Of a stretch of 64,000 nucleotides of DNA, positions 22,426 through 34,281 are shown piece by piece (position 1 is the stretch's first letter; each line of letters opens with the position of its first letter). The notes below the pieces were generated by a model. The model made no database searches. It was not told the origin of the DNA and saw only the letters and a list, made by a program, of their open reading frames with translations. The stretch comes from Silene conica (lineage: Eukaryota; Streptophyta; Magnoliopsida; Caryophyllales; Caryophyllaceae): assembly GCA_029255685.2 (NCBI GenBank), contig CM055319.2, positions 27,623,568 through 27,687,567 on the forward strand, in the 5' to 3' direction. A program made the position numbers and the translations under genes.

Positions 22426-23376
22426 ATGGCTGGTGAAGACCCAATGCCAAGTGCCAAGCTAGCACGTGAATCCTGGTTAAAGGCCTTCATGGACTCCATG
22501 AATCAGTCAACTAGACTGAGGAATGATGGGTCAAACTTCTCTGACTGGGAGGTTGCACTACGGAATGCTGCCATTGCTGACGGAAAGCTTAAGTATTTAA
22601 CTGAGCCCATTCCGGCACACCCAGGAACTGGAGCTAGAGCCAACGAAGTTCGCGCTCATAGCGACTTCGTCATGGAAGCGGGTGCGATAAAGAACGTACT
22701 CATCTATGCAATGGAATCAAAATTGCAAAGACGCTTCATATCCCATGGTGCAAACAAGATTTTCACCACGCTCACTAACGAATTCTCGAAAGCTCCGAGA
22801 ATCGTTTCTTATGAGCATACATGTCGCTTCTTTGAGGCGAAACTCCAGAAGGGCCAAGCTGTTAGCCCACATATTCTCAACATGATTGAGAATATCGAGA
22901 AACTGGAGACCCTAAACTGCAAGATCAGTGAGAACATAATCGTTGATCGTATGCTTCATTCGCTTCATGATGGGTTCGCCCTCTTTAGGGCCAATTATTA
23001 CATGAACGACATGAAGAAGACTCCTCATGAGCTCCACTCCCTTCTCGTACAGACCGAGAAGGATCTGAATTTAAGTGGGAGCGTGAAGCAGGATGTTCTC
23101 ATGATCTCCAGTAAGGGAAAGGGTAAAGGGCAGGCTAAAGCTTAGGGCGACCTAGCAGTAGGTAAGCCCAGGTTCAAGAAACCAGGATTTACTAAGAGTG
23201 GGCCAGGTGAGTCGAGCAACTCACAGGGCAAGACTAAGAGCAAGGATACTAGCATGGAATGCCACCACTGCCACAAGACTGGGCATTGGAGGCGCTCATG
23301 CCCCGTGTATCGCGAGGACATTAAGGCAGGCCGCGTTACTCCTGTTGGTATGTCTTCTTCTTCTTTATTCACATGA
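22426..23376 (+). pseudogene. Copia F gag and nucleocapsid
   Basis: The start ATG (MAGEDPMPSAK) is shared with E. The frame gives 239 residues and then TAG at 23143, where E has CAG. Beyond that stop the same frame runs on through the lysine-rich tail and an intact zinc knuckle (CHHCHKTGHWRRSC) until TGA at 23374. That stop is caused by a shorter TCT repeat (four nucleotides fewer than in E), which puts protease out of frame. Gag itself keeps the segment deleted in E, so F is the better reference for the family. Confidence 0.92.
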
Positions 23377-26300
23377 TTGAGATTAACCATGCAAGTTGCG
23401 GAACTTGGGTACTTGATACTGGTTGTGGTTCTCATCTATGTAATCATGTGCAGGGCCTCCGAAACCAAGAACCCCTAATCAAGGGTGAGGTGGACCTGCG
23501 TGTCGGGAATGGAGCACGCGTTGCTACAGTCTCGAAGGGAACATACGTGATCCAGCTTCCAAGTGGATTCGAGTTATTTTTATATAACTGTTATTATGTT
23601 CCTAGTTTGTCCAAAAACATTATTTCAGTTTCTGCACTTGACAAACTCGGTTTTTCATTTGTAATAAAGAATAATAGCTGTATTTTCTCCTTACACAATA
23701 TGATTTATGGCAAGGCAGTTTCCATGAATGGAATTTATGTTTTAGATCAAACTACCGAGATATTACATGTGAATAACAAGAGATTAAAGGTAGGTGACAA
23801 AGATCAAACTTACCTATGGCATTGTCGTATGGGACACATAAATGAGAAACGCGTAAAACAGCTCATACAGAATGGAGCTATATCGCCCTTTGATTTCGAA
23901 TCATATGGCACGTGTGAATCATGTCTCATCGGCAAAATGACTCGTATTTCCTTCAAAGGTGTTGGAATGCGCGCTGCTGACCTATTAGGACTCATACATA
24001 CGGACGTATGTGGCCCTATGTCGATCAACGCACGAGAAGGCTATAGGTATTTCATCACTTTCACGGATGATTTGAGTAGATATGGCTATGTCTACTTGAT
24101 GAAACATAAAAGTGAATCCTTTGACAAGTTCAAAGAATACCAGAATCGGGTACAGAACCAGCTGGGTAGAAAGATTAAGGCACTACGTTCGGATCGTGGT
24201 GGTGAGTATCTTTCACACGAGTTTGATCAACACCTTAAATACTGTGGCATCGTGCTGCAGTTGACTCCACCTGGAACACCACAATTAAATGGTGTGTCCG
24301 AACGGAGAAATCGAACTCTACTAGATATGGTTCGATCCATGACGAGTCACACCGTTGTGCCTGATTCATTGTGGGGCTATGCTCTTTTGTCAGCCGCTCT
24401 AATACTTAACCGAAGTCCGTCTAAAGCTGTTGACAAGACTCCATACGAATTATGGAAGGTAACGGTCCCTAACTTGTCCTTTATTCGGGGTTTGGGGCTG
24501 CGAGCATTATGTCAAGTGGAGACACGAGGATAAGCTCGGCCCGCGATCGGTCAAGACATACTTTATAGGCTATCCAAAGGGAACTTTTGGTCATTACTTC
24601 TACTCGCCAACCGAACAACGTGTTTTTGTTGCGGCTAGTGCGACGTTCTTAGAGAAAGAATTTCTCGAGAACAAGTCAAGTAATAGAACCTTCGAGTTAT
24701 CGGAGGTTCAAGAACCAACTACTGAAAAACCATTGGAGGAAACAGTACCTTCACCCGAGGCTGCGGTAGATATCCCTGAGGAACCTAGGAGGTCGGGAAG
24801 AGTCTCTATTCCTCCGGACAGATACATTGGCATGGTCGAGGAACGTGATATAGATGACGTCTTACTCCTAGAGGGTAATGAACCCACAACCTATAAAGGT
24901 GCCATGACCAGTTCTGACTCAAAGCTATGGCTTGAAGCCATGCAATCCGAGATGGACTCCATGTATGAGAACAACGTGTGGGATCTTGTGGACCTACCTG
25001 CAAAGGTACGTCCCCTTCAATGCAAATGGCTTTACAAGATAAAGCATGCCGTGGAAGGACAACAAGATCTCCACAAGGCAAGACTAGTTGCTAAAGGTTT
25101 CACCCAAGTGCCAGGCTTGCACTACGATGAGATCTTTGCGCCCGTAGTCATGCTACGTTCCATACGGATTATCTTAGCGATCGCCGCATTTCATGACTAT
25201 GAAATATGGCAAATGGACGTTAAAACCGCCTTCTTAAACGGTTATTTGGAGGAAGAGTTGTACATGGTACAACTCGAGGGTTTTATTGATCCTGAACATC
25301 CTAAGAAAGTTTGCAAGCTTAAACGTTCCATCTATGGACTTAAGCAAGCATCGCGGAGTTGGAATCATCGCTTCGACCAAGTGATAAAAGAGAATGGATT
25401 CATTCGATCAGTCGAGGAACCATGTCTCTATATCAAGTCGAGTGGGAGCAAGATTGTATTCCTAGTACTGTATGTCGACGACATACTCTTGATTGGGAAT
25501 GACATACCTCTCTTATCTTCGGTTAAAGCATGGTTGAAAAACCATTTCCAGATGAAAGATCTGGGAGAGGCACGAAGAATTTTGGGCATCCGTATCTACA
25601 GGGATAGATCACGACGGATGTTGTCTTTCAGTCAGGAGTCTTATTTAGATAAGATTCTAGAGAGATTCAGCATGACGAACTCCAAGAAGGGGTTCCTTCC
25701 TATGACTCCTGGGCTTCACTTGAGCAAGACTCAAGAAGCTAAGTCATTGGAAGAGAAAGAGCGCATGAGTCGGATTCCTTATGCTTCGGCAATAGGATCA
25801 ATCATGTATGCCATGATATGCACACGTCCAGACGTTGCATATGCATTGAGTATGACTAGTCGATTCCAAGCTCATCCAGGTGAACAACACTGGATAGCCG
25901 TGAAAAACATTCTTAAGTACCTACGGAGGACTAAAGATTGGGGATTGACTTATGGAGGCGACTCAACGCTCTGCGCCACGGGTTACGCAGATGCTAGCTT
26001 CCAAACGGATCGAGATGACTCGAAATCTCAATCTGGATTCGTTTTTACTCTTAATGGTGCTGCTGTCAGCTGGAAAAGTTCTAAACAGAGTGTTACAGCA
26101 GATTCTACGACTGAGTCCGAGTACTATGCCGCCTCAGAAGCAGCTAAGGAAGCAATATTGATGCGTCAATTCTTACAAGGACTATCAGTAGCGCCTAGTT
26201 CGAATGACCCAATCACCGTTTATTGTGATAATAAAGGTGCCATCTTCCAAGCTAAGGAGCATAAGTCTAGCAACAAGGCTAGGCATGTACAACGGAAAAC

Positions 26301-26457
26301 TTATCTAATCAGAGATTACGTGGAGCAAAAGGAGATTTTCATTGATAAGATCGCTACGGATGAAAACATAGCTGATCCTCTCACAAAAGCATTACCACGT
26401 GATAAGCATGAAGGGCACATTCATTCCATGGGAATTGGATGTGTTCCTAAGTTGTAG
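23373..26457 (+). pseudogene. Copia F pol: protease, integrase, reverse transcriptase, RNase H
   Basis: Protease DTG at 23415-23423. The integrase zinc-binding region and catalytic D, D, E are present as in E. An extra G in a G run near 24488 shifts the frame inside integrase; the rest reads in the next frame to TAG at 26455-26457. Reverse transcriptase shows VRPLQCKWLYKIK, QMDVKTAFLNG, SIYGLKQASR and the catalytic YVDD at 25471-25482. RNase H follows with ATGYADASF, the TTESEYYAASEAAKEA block and YCDNKGAI. The end GIGCVPKL is shared with E. All domains are complete, so only the frameshifts and the gag stop disable it. Confidence 0.94.
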
Positions 26458-27319
26458 TACTCTTTTATGAATTCATGTAATAATTCATTTTCTCGTGTAC
26501 TCTATTCAACCTTATTGTTATGATATATAATGTTTTGTTTCTCATGTGGAATTGTACGCCAATTTTGAACACCACAAAGTTAACTGATTAACATTACATC
26601 GTTTTGGTCCTTGATTACCCACTTGAGCTGATAACTCAGGTAATCATTTTGTGACGTTGGTTGATGGTGGGTTCAACGAGCCATAAGTCACACGGCTGAC
26701 TGACCAATCACAAAGGCGAGTTATACGGATATCTCGTAGGACACCCCGTGACAGCGTTATGGAATCCTAAATGTTTTATAACATTGGGTGCCAGGTCGTG
26801 GATAGGACATCCATAGTGTTCCTTAGAGTCGAGTCTTTTGACTTTCAACTGTCTCTTGAGATTAAGGCAGATTTTGGGTAACTTTGGTTTCTTTCCCACG
26901 GTCACCGTAACAGGGGCCAAGAGGATTTTTTCTGGGTTATTTCATGTTGCGCGATATCGGCAGGATTCGAGTTGAGGGAAATATCCAAACCCTTATCAGG
27001 ATTTTATCATTTCTCAGGGCCACTCGAGGAGTAGTAACTGAAATGCATGGCCATGCTCGAATACAGATTCGTTTTATCAGTTAAGTTACTCTCTAGTCGG
27101 GGAAACCACTCTTGATACAGATCGCTTGTGAGATACGACCTTTGCGAATGCGGATTTGTAAATTGTCTTACATTGAGTGGGAGAAATTTTAAAAGGATAT
27201 GAGAATCGGTTATCGCACCTACACTTGTACGGACAAGTGGGAGTTTGTTGGAGCTTGTGTCCTCCACATGTAGTGTGATAACGTCATTGCACATACCCTT
27301 GTACGGACAAGTGGGAGAT
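26458..27319 (+). other. Copia F 3' non-coding region ending in a duplicated polypurine/LTR-border module
   Basis: 862 bp without a supported gene. At 27224-27243 and again at 27298-27317 stands CTTGTACGGACAAGTGGGAG: hairpin CTTGT-ACGG-ACAAG plus purines. After the first copy, 27246-27268 resembles the LTR start (TGTTGGAGCTTGTGTCC against TGTTGGGGCTGGTGTCC) but does not continue as an LTR. The second copy is the working polypurine tract next to 27320. Confidence 0.8.
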
Positions 27320-28320
27320 TGTTGGGGCTGGTGTCCTTGACAATTAAGTACAATGACTTATTAAATCTCTTTAAGGATCACAAGGGCATACTTCAGTATT
27401 ATTATCAGTTGATCCACGTTTATCAATGACGGTTGGCTTGCTAGATAAGTTTGACGTTATTGTCATACGGATGGCGGTGATCAACTGGTCCCTATACGTC
27501 ACACCTATAGGACACGTTTGAGAGATGTGAAGGTATGAAAATACAGTCACATTTATGCCGGATACGACTAAACAGTTAGTCAGAGGTATTGACTATTAAA
27601 TTAGTCAATAAGATGTTGAGATGATTATTTAATACGGATTAAATAATTTTAGCTAATACGGATTACATGATTAATTCGTAAAATTAAATATAAACGGTTA
27701 TATTTAATTAAATATTGTATTCGCGTATTAATATAAACAGTTATATTAATTTGGGTAAATATACAATATCGTATTTTGTCAGACCATTATTAATATATCG
27801 ACTGTATTAATAACTGATAACATGTTACGATTTATAAATAAAAAACCCGCGGACAACTCATAGCTAATTGGGTCGAATCACGCAATGGAATAAGGTAAGA
27901 GTGAAAGCCCACTCCTACCCGACATCCAATTCGGCCGGCCGTGTACTACATAAGGAGAGGGACTCTCCTTATGTTAGAGACTCTTGTTGCACTGACTAAA
28001 TAATTCTCAAGGCAAAATTATGGTTTTGAGAGCATTCTTCTCCCAAAACCTCAGATCTCACATCTAAAACCTGAATAGCTCTCCCAATATTGCAAGGCAG
28101 TTGGAGAGGATTTCTAGCACACGCGGCCACGTCTCATTCTAAGTCTTGGGTGCAAGTTATAGGAGGGAATTTGTGTTAATTCCTGTTCTTAGGCCTTTCG
28201 CACAAGGACTAAAGGTTGTACTTCTTTTCTTATCCTTTTTAATCTTATGACGATATTCACGACTGTACTTTTCATTATAATCCTGCAAGTTTAGGGCGAA
28301 TACACGATTTATTCCCCACA
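27320..28320 (+). mobile_element. Copia F 3' LTR, 1,001 bp
   Basis: Same ends as the 5' LTR; TATAAATA at 27833-27840. It is followed by the AGAAC duplication and then directly by the reverse transcriptase of E. Confidence 0.96.
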
Positions 28321-29485
28321 AGAACATCCTAAGAAGGTTTGCAAGCTTAAGCGTTCCATCTATGGACTTAAGCAAGCATCACGGAGTTGGAATCATCGCT
28401 TCGACCAAGTGATAAAAGAGAATAGGTTCATTCGATCAGTCGAGGAACCATGTCTCTATATCAAGTCGAGTGGGAGCAAGATTGTCTTCCTAGTACTGTA
28501 TGTCGATGACATACTCTTGATTGGGAATGACATACCTCTCGTTTCTTCGGTTAAAGCATGGTTGAAAAACCATTTCCAGATGAAATATCTGGGAGAGGCA
28601 CAAAGAATTTTGGGCATCCGTATCTACAGGGATAGATCACGACGGATGTTGTCTCTCAGTCAGGAATCTTACATAGATAAGATTCTAGAGAGATTCAGCA
28701 TGACGAACTCCAAGAAAGGGTTCCTTCCTATGACTACTGGGCTTCACTTGAGCAAGACTCAAGAAGCTAAGACATTGGAAGAGAAAGAGCGCATTAGTCG
28801 GATTCCTTATGCTTCGGCTATAGGATCGATCATGTATGCCATGATATGCACACGTCCAGACGTTACATATGCATTGAGTATGACCAGCCGATTCCAAGCT
28901 CATCCAGGTGAGCAACACTGGATGGCCGTGAAAAACATTCTTAAGTACCTACGGAGGACTAAAGATTGGGGATTGACTTATGGAGGCGACTCGACGCTCT
29001 GCGCCACGGGTTACGCAGATGCTAGCTTCCAAACGGATCGAGACGACTCGAAATCTCAGTCTGGATTCGCTTTTACTCTTAATGGCGCTGCTGTCAGCTG
29101 GAAAAGTTCTAAACAGAGTGTTATAGCAGATTCTACAACTGAGTCCGAGTACTATGCCGCCTCGGAAGCAGCTAAGGAAGCAATATGGATGCGTCAATTC
29201 TTACAAGGACTCTCAGTAGTGCCTAGTTCGAATGACCCAATCACCGTTTATTGTGACAATAAAGGTGCCATCTTCCAAGCTAAGGAGCATAAGTCTAGCA
29301 ACAAGGCTAGACATGTACAACGGAAAGCTCATCTAATCAGAGATTACGTGGAGCAAAGGGAGATATTTATTGATAAGATCGCTACGGATGACAACATAGC
29401 TGATCCTCTCACAAAAGCATTACCACGTGATAAGCATGAAGGGCACATTAATTCCATGGGAATCAGATGTGTTCCTAAGTTGTAG
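28321..29485 (+). pseudogene. Copia E pol, second part: reverse transcriptase and RNase H
   Basis: It continues the reverse transcriptase of E after F. The start is in frame with 17636-19657 once F and one duplication copy are ignored. Open throughout, with SIYGLKQASR, catalytic YVDD at 28499-28510, IPYASAIGSIMYAM, RNase H ATGYADASF and TTESEYYAASEAAKEA, and the family end RCVPKL before TAG at 29483. It is undamaged by itself; translation from the 5' side would stop at 19655. Confidence 0.93.
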
Positions 29486-30350
29486 TACTCTTTAATGAAT
29501 TCATGTAATAATTCATTTTCTCGTGTACTCTATTCAACCTCATTGTTATGATATATAATGTTTTGTTTTTCATGTGGAATTGTATGCCAATTTTGAACAC
29601 CACAAAGTGAACTGAATAACATTACATCGTTTTAGTCCTTGATTACCCACTTGAGCTGATAAATCAGGTAATCATTTTGTGACGTTTGTTGATGGTGGGT
29701 TCAACGAGCCATAAGTCAAACGGTTGACTGACCAATCACAAAGGCGAGTTATACGGATATATCGTAGGACACCCCGTGACAACGTTATGGATTCCTAAAT
29801 GTTTTATAACATTGGGTGCCAGGTCGTGGATAGGACCTCCATAGTGTTCCTTAGAGTCGAGTCTTTTGACTTTCACCTGTGTCTTGATATTAAGGTAGAT
29901 TTTGGGTAACTTTGGTTTCTTTCCCACGGTCTTCCGTAACAGGGGCCAAGAGGATTTTTTCGGGGTTATTTCATGCTGCGCTTACATCGGCAGGATTCGA
30001 GTTGAGGAAAATATCCAAACCCTTATCAGGATTTTATCATTTCTAAGGGCCACTGGAGGAGTAGTAACTGAAATGCATGGCCATGCTCGAATACAGATTC
30101 GTTTTATCAGTTAAGTTACTCTCTAGTCGGGGAAACCACTCTTGATACAGATCGCTTGTGAGATACGACCTTTGCGAATGCGGATTTGCAAATTGTCTTA
30201 CATTGAGTGGGAGAAAGTTTAAAAGGATATGAGAATCGGTTATCGCACCTACACTTGTACGGACAAGTGGGAGTTTGTTGGAGCCTTGTGTCCTCCACAT
30301 GTAGTGTGATAACGTCATTGCACATACCCTTGTACGGACAAGTGGGAGAT
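29486..30350 (+). other. Copia E 3' non-coding region with duplicated polypurine module
   Basis: Like 26458-27319. Hairpin CTTGTACGGACAAG is at 30254-30267 and 30329-30342, each followed by TGGGAG, with a false LTR border after the first. No gene is supported. Confidence 0.8.
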
Positions 30351-31280
30351 TGTTGGGGCTGGTGTCCTTGACAGTTAGTACAATGACTTACTAAATCTCT
30401 TAAAGGATAACAAGGGCATACTTCAGTATTATTATCAGTTGATCCACGTTTATCAATAACAGTTGGCTTGCTAGATAAGTTTGACGTTATTGTCATACGG
30501 ATGGCGGTGATCAACTGGTCCCTATACGTCACACCTATAGGACACGTTTGAGAGATGTGAAGGTATGAAAATACAGTCACATTTATGCCGGAAACGACTA
30601 AACAGTTAGTCAGAGGTATTGACTATTAAATTAGTCAAATGAGATGTTGAGATTATTATTTAATACGGATTAAATAATTTTAGCTAATACGAATTACATA
30701 ATTAATTCGTAAATTGAATATAAACGGTAATATTTAATTGAATATTGTATTCGCGTATTAATATAAACAGTTATATTAATTTGGGTAATTATACAATATC
30801 GTAATTTTAATAGAGCATTATTAATACATCGACTGCATTAATATCTGATAACATGTATGCGATTTATAAATAAAACCCACGAATTATATTATTAGCAAAC
30901 GGGTCGAATCACGCAAAGGAATAAGGTAAGAGTTATTCTCCTTTTGTCAAACACTGGTAATTCATATTTCACAGAATTAGGGTTTTGAGAGCATCCTCCT
31001 CCCAAAAATCCCAGATCTCACATCAAAACTCACAAAAGCTCTCCCCATATTGCAAGGCAATTGGAGAGTATTTCTAGCACACGCGACATCGTCTCAATCA
31101 AGTCTTGGGTGCAAGTTATAAGAGGGAATTTGCTTTAATTCCTGTTCTTAGGCCTTTAGCACAAGGACCAAAGGTTGTATTCTTTTTCATGCTTTTAATT
31201 ATCTTATGACCATAATTCACAACTGTAAAATCTGTTATAATTCTTCATGTTTAGGGCGAATACATGCTTTATTCCCCACA
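30351..31280 (+). mobile_element. Copia E 3' LTR, 930 bp
   Basis: Same ends as 14121-15112 but 62 bp shorter; the missing part is flanked in the 5' LTR by the direct repeat AGAGT. TATAAATA at 30865-30872. Followed by AGGTG and the gag of D. Confidence 0.95.
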
Positions 31281-31685
31281 AGGTGTGCTCATATGAAACG
31301 ATTCTCGGTGCTTTTGAGAACTCGTTTGTGAGCGTGGTGAAAATCTTATTCGCACCATGGGAAATGAAGCATCTTTGCAAATTGGATTCCATTGCAAAGA
31401 TAAGTACGTTCTTTATCGCACCCGCTTCCATAACAAAATCATTATAAGCTTGTGATACGTTAGCTCTAGCAGTGGGGCCTGGTTAGGTGGTAATAGCTCA
31501 GTCAAATACTTGAGCTTACCATAAGCTATGGCTGCATTCGGTAATGCAGTTTCCCCGTCCGCAAATTTGGACCCATCATTTTTCAGTCGCGTGGACTGAT
31601 TCATGTGGTCCATAAAAGCCTTAAGCCGGGTTTTTTTTTTTCTTTGTATGGCACTAGGCATAGGGGCATCATTATGACCAGCCAT
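31281..31685 (-). pseudogene. Copia D: N-terminal gag
   Basis: The start ATG at 31685 gives MAGHNDAPMPSA, comparable to MAGEDPMPSAK of E and F, then KAFMDHMNQSTRLKNDGS and GKLKYLTE. The frame is lost near 31431 and continues in another frame as EAGAIKNVLIFAMES to IVSYEHT, where E is inserted. The gag resumes at 14120. D diverges from E and F more than they do from each other. Confidence 0.9.
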
Positions 31686-32080
31686 AATATTTGCAGTATA
31701 ATTGTTTTGTTTAGATGAATTCTACACTGTAAAGAAGAAATTAAAACATAATAAGCATACCAACGTTTTGTAAATAGTCTAGCAAAAACAGTTTAATGCG
31801 ATGACTTTAGCATTTATATAATTGATCTTCCTCAAGAACTATATAAACGATCCCAAGACTCAATTTCAGTAATTGATAAGCCAACCTCTTGGCTAACTCT
31901 ACATTTAGAATTCTTGGTCGATAAATTTCTGTAAATTCTATCTTTAGTCCACCATAATCACAAGATCGTACGAGGGTCATGGTGTTGAGGTAAAATAAGT
32001 CAACAACTACTACTTACCCAACGTAGAAGGGGTTAAATGAAGAATAAGGTCCTATATGCCTGGCGGCGAAGAAGGGTTTC
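31686..32080 (-). other. Copia D leader fragment
   Basis: Read on the minus strand it matches the last 390 bp of the leaders of E and F, including the pyrimidine-rich stretch ending in CAG before gag and the CCCTTCTTCG segment. It is cut at 32080 by the LTR of B, so the palindrome region and the 5' LTR of D are not in the window. Confidence 0.8.
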
Positions 32081-33314
32081 GGTAACACCCCTATTTATTT
32101 AAGAGCCTTTAGCAAGACATTCTCAAATAAGTAAAGCTGTTACCATCTCGGAATATACGAGGTAGTGAATAACAAAGTAAGCAAACCAAAGTACTTTACA
32201 TAAAAACTGATTAAATTTAAACTTGATATTACAACAACTACGAGAACCAAACTTTGATAAAAATAAAAGTACAACTGAAGATATTTAAGTGTGATCTAAC
32301 TCTAAGTAGGTCCAAGCCATGTCTCTCTCCATGCCCAAGCTCCCAATCTATCTGTCACCGACCTGTAAAATCTACTCCCCATTCCGGATCATCGTAGGTG
32401 TCACACGAATACACAGGGTCAACCGCGAGGTTGAGTAGAAAGATAAATAAGACAACAATATAATATACTCCGTACCGATCCAACGCCAAATCAACTCCGC
32501 ACCGATCCAACGCCAAATAAACTCCGCACCGATCACAAGACCCATTACCTCCACACCAATCACAAGACCCAATATACTCCGCACCAGTCACAAGACCCAA
32601 TATATTCCACACCAATCACAAGACCCAATATACTCCACACCAGTCACAAGACCCAATATACTCCACACCAGTCACAAGGCCCAATATACTCCGGTCCATA
32701 TCACAAGACCCATTATTCGTCACATCGTATCGTGTCACAGAATTATTCAATCAAATAAAGCAATATATCAATCATTCAATATAATAAGATGAGCATTGTT
32801 AACATTGATTAATAATCAAATAACTCATCAACAGGCATACAGTATTCCCCTACCTCAACTTGCAGAAAGACAGTCAATAGCTCCGAAAGATGTTCCACGC
32901 GGAAACCGTCACCTAAACATATAATACTTAACGATCAACAACCCATACCAAGCCCAATACTTAAAATCGTAACACTGTGTCGAATTTCTTAACTTTCTAA
33001 AATTGGAAAGTTTCCCAAAGTAGAAACTTTCCCGAAATAGCAACTTCACCAAAATAGTAACTTCCCGACTCATATGGTTTCATAAACAAAGCAACATAAG
33101 AATTTACAAACTTTACTAATTAAGGATTTACTAATTGTAGCAAGAACTCAAATGAGCAAATATTACTAACTCAAATGATAAAACAAGGTTCATTAACAAG
33201 TATATTAATCATAGCAACTTCTAAACATAGATATACACTAATAATATCACTAATCACAACATTAGTAATATTAACAACATTAACAATAATAAAATAATCC
33301 TAATACTAATAAAA

Positions 33315-33385
<71 letters not shown>

Positions 33386-34281
33386 TAATAATAACCATGA
33401 TAATACTAATAAAAATAATATCACTAATGTAAAAATTAACAATTAAACAATAAGGAACTATTAATGATACATCATTACAAAACATTGATAATAATAATAT
33501 TAACTAAGAAAAATAAACAAAACAAACTTACCCACAACAATAACGTGCAAAACATACGACCTAGGTTACTAAACAACATGGTTAACAGCGACAAAACGAA
33601 CCCAGGCCAGCAGTCCCGAAACCGCAAGCATCTGCCCCGACAAACACCACCACTGGCACTAACCACCACCACTGGCTTCGCCTGTGACACCACCAGGCTC
33701 GCCTCTGAGCCACGATGGTCCCAGGGAGGTCAGTGGTGGCCGCCGACGCCTTAACAACCACCAGCAAACACTCGACAAACATAGCACCACAACCAGCCCC
33801 GTAAACATGTGAGTGAACGCATCTAACAAAACCGGCTATAACACCGTGACAGACCACCATTAACCACCACGCCTAGCACCATACGAACTACTGATTACCT
33901 ATTAACCAATTAATCTTAATACCCATAACAATCTTACCCAGAAACTAATTCGAAATCGCACCCCAAAACTCGCGCCTAAGACTCTTATCTAACAGCCCAG
34001 ACCCGTAACTAGGCAGACGGCAAAACCACCACTGTCGGTGGTCCTAGGAGGTCAACGACGGCATCCTTAGGGTCCAAAAGACAACTACTAACATCATAGT
34101 TTGGTAATACGTGAAGAATTAGAATCATACACGCTCATACGATATATAAATTGTGAATTAAAACGGTTGTATACATCGAAAATAGGGGGAAAACGACAGA
34201 GTCTGATGAACGTACCCTCTTTATGGTGTAATCGAACCACCGTCGACCACCCCTAAACCACCGTGGACCTCTTCTCCTTAA
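32081..34281 (-). mobile_element. Element B left LTR, first part
   Basis: It begins GGTAACACCCC (first base changed from the family TGTAACACC) and matches the tandem units up to about 33301, after which it continues with an AAT tract and a C-rich block (about 33600-34090) that the tandem units lack. Minisatellite of 27-28 bp at about 32468-32700. At 34281 it is interrupted by A; it resumes at 43313. Confidence 0.9.
33314..33380. repeat. (AAT)n microsatellite in the left LTR of B
   Basis: About 22 AAT triplets, followed by imperfect ones. The tandem array in the right LTR breaks off about a dozen bases before this position. Confidence 0.95.

Larger units (their letters stand above)
19683..28320 (+). 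mobile_element. Copia F: full-length Ty1/copia retrotransposon, 8,638 bp
   Basis: LTRs of 1,003 and 1,001 bp and the 5-bp duplication AGAAC at 19678-19682 and 28321-28325, inside the reverse transcriptase of E. It belongs to the same family as E. The LTRs differ at only about ten sites by eye, so insertion is recent. All structural signals are intact (primer site, polypurine tract, TATA). The coding frame has one stop and two frameshifts, so as read here it could move only with proteins from another copy. Confidence 0.96.
14121..31280 (+). mobile_element. Copia E: complete Ty1/copia retrotransposon carrying F inside it
   Basis: LTRs at 14121-15112 and 30351-31280, with the 5-bp duplication AGGTG at 14116-14120 and 31281-31285. 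The order is LTR, primer site, long leader, gag, protease, integrase, reverse transcriptase, RNase H, 3' non-coding region, polypurine tract, LTR, as in Ty1/copia. Removing F leaves about 8.5 kb. LTRs differ at roughly 25 sites by eye plus a 62-bp deletion, so E is clearly older than F. Gag-pol is one frame but has one frameshift and two stops. By eye the proteins look like the Tork/TAR/Angela side of plant copia; the lineage is not settled. Confidence 0.95.
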
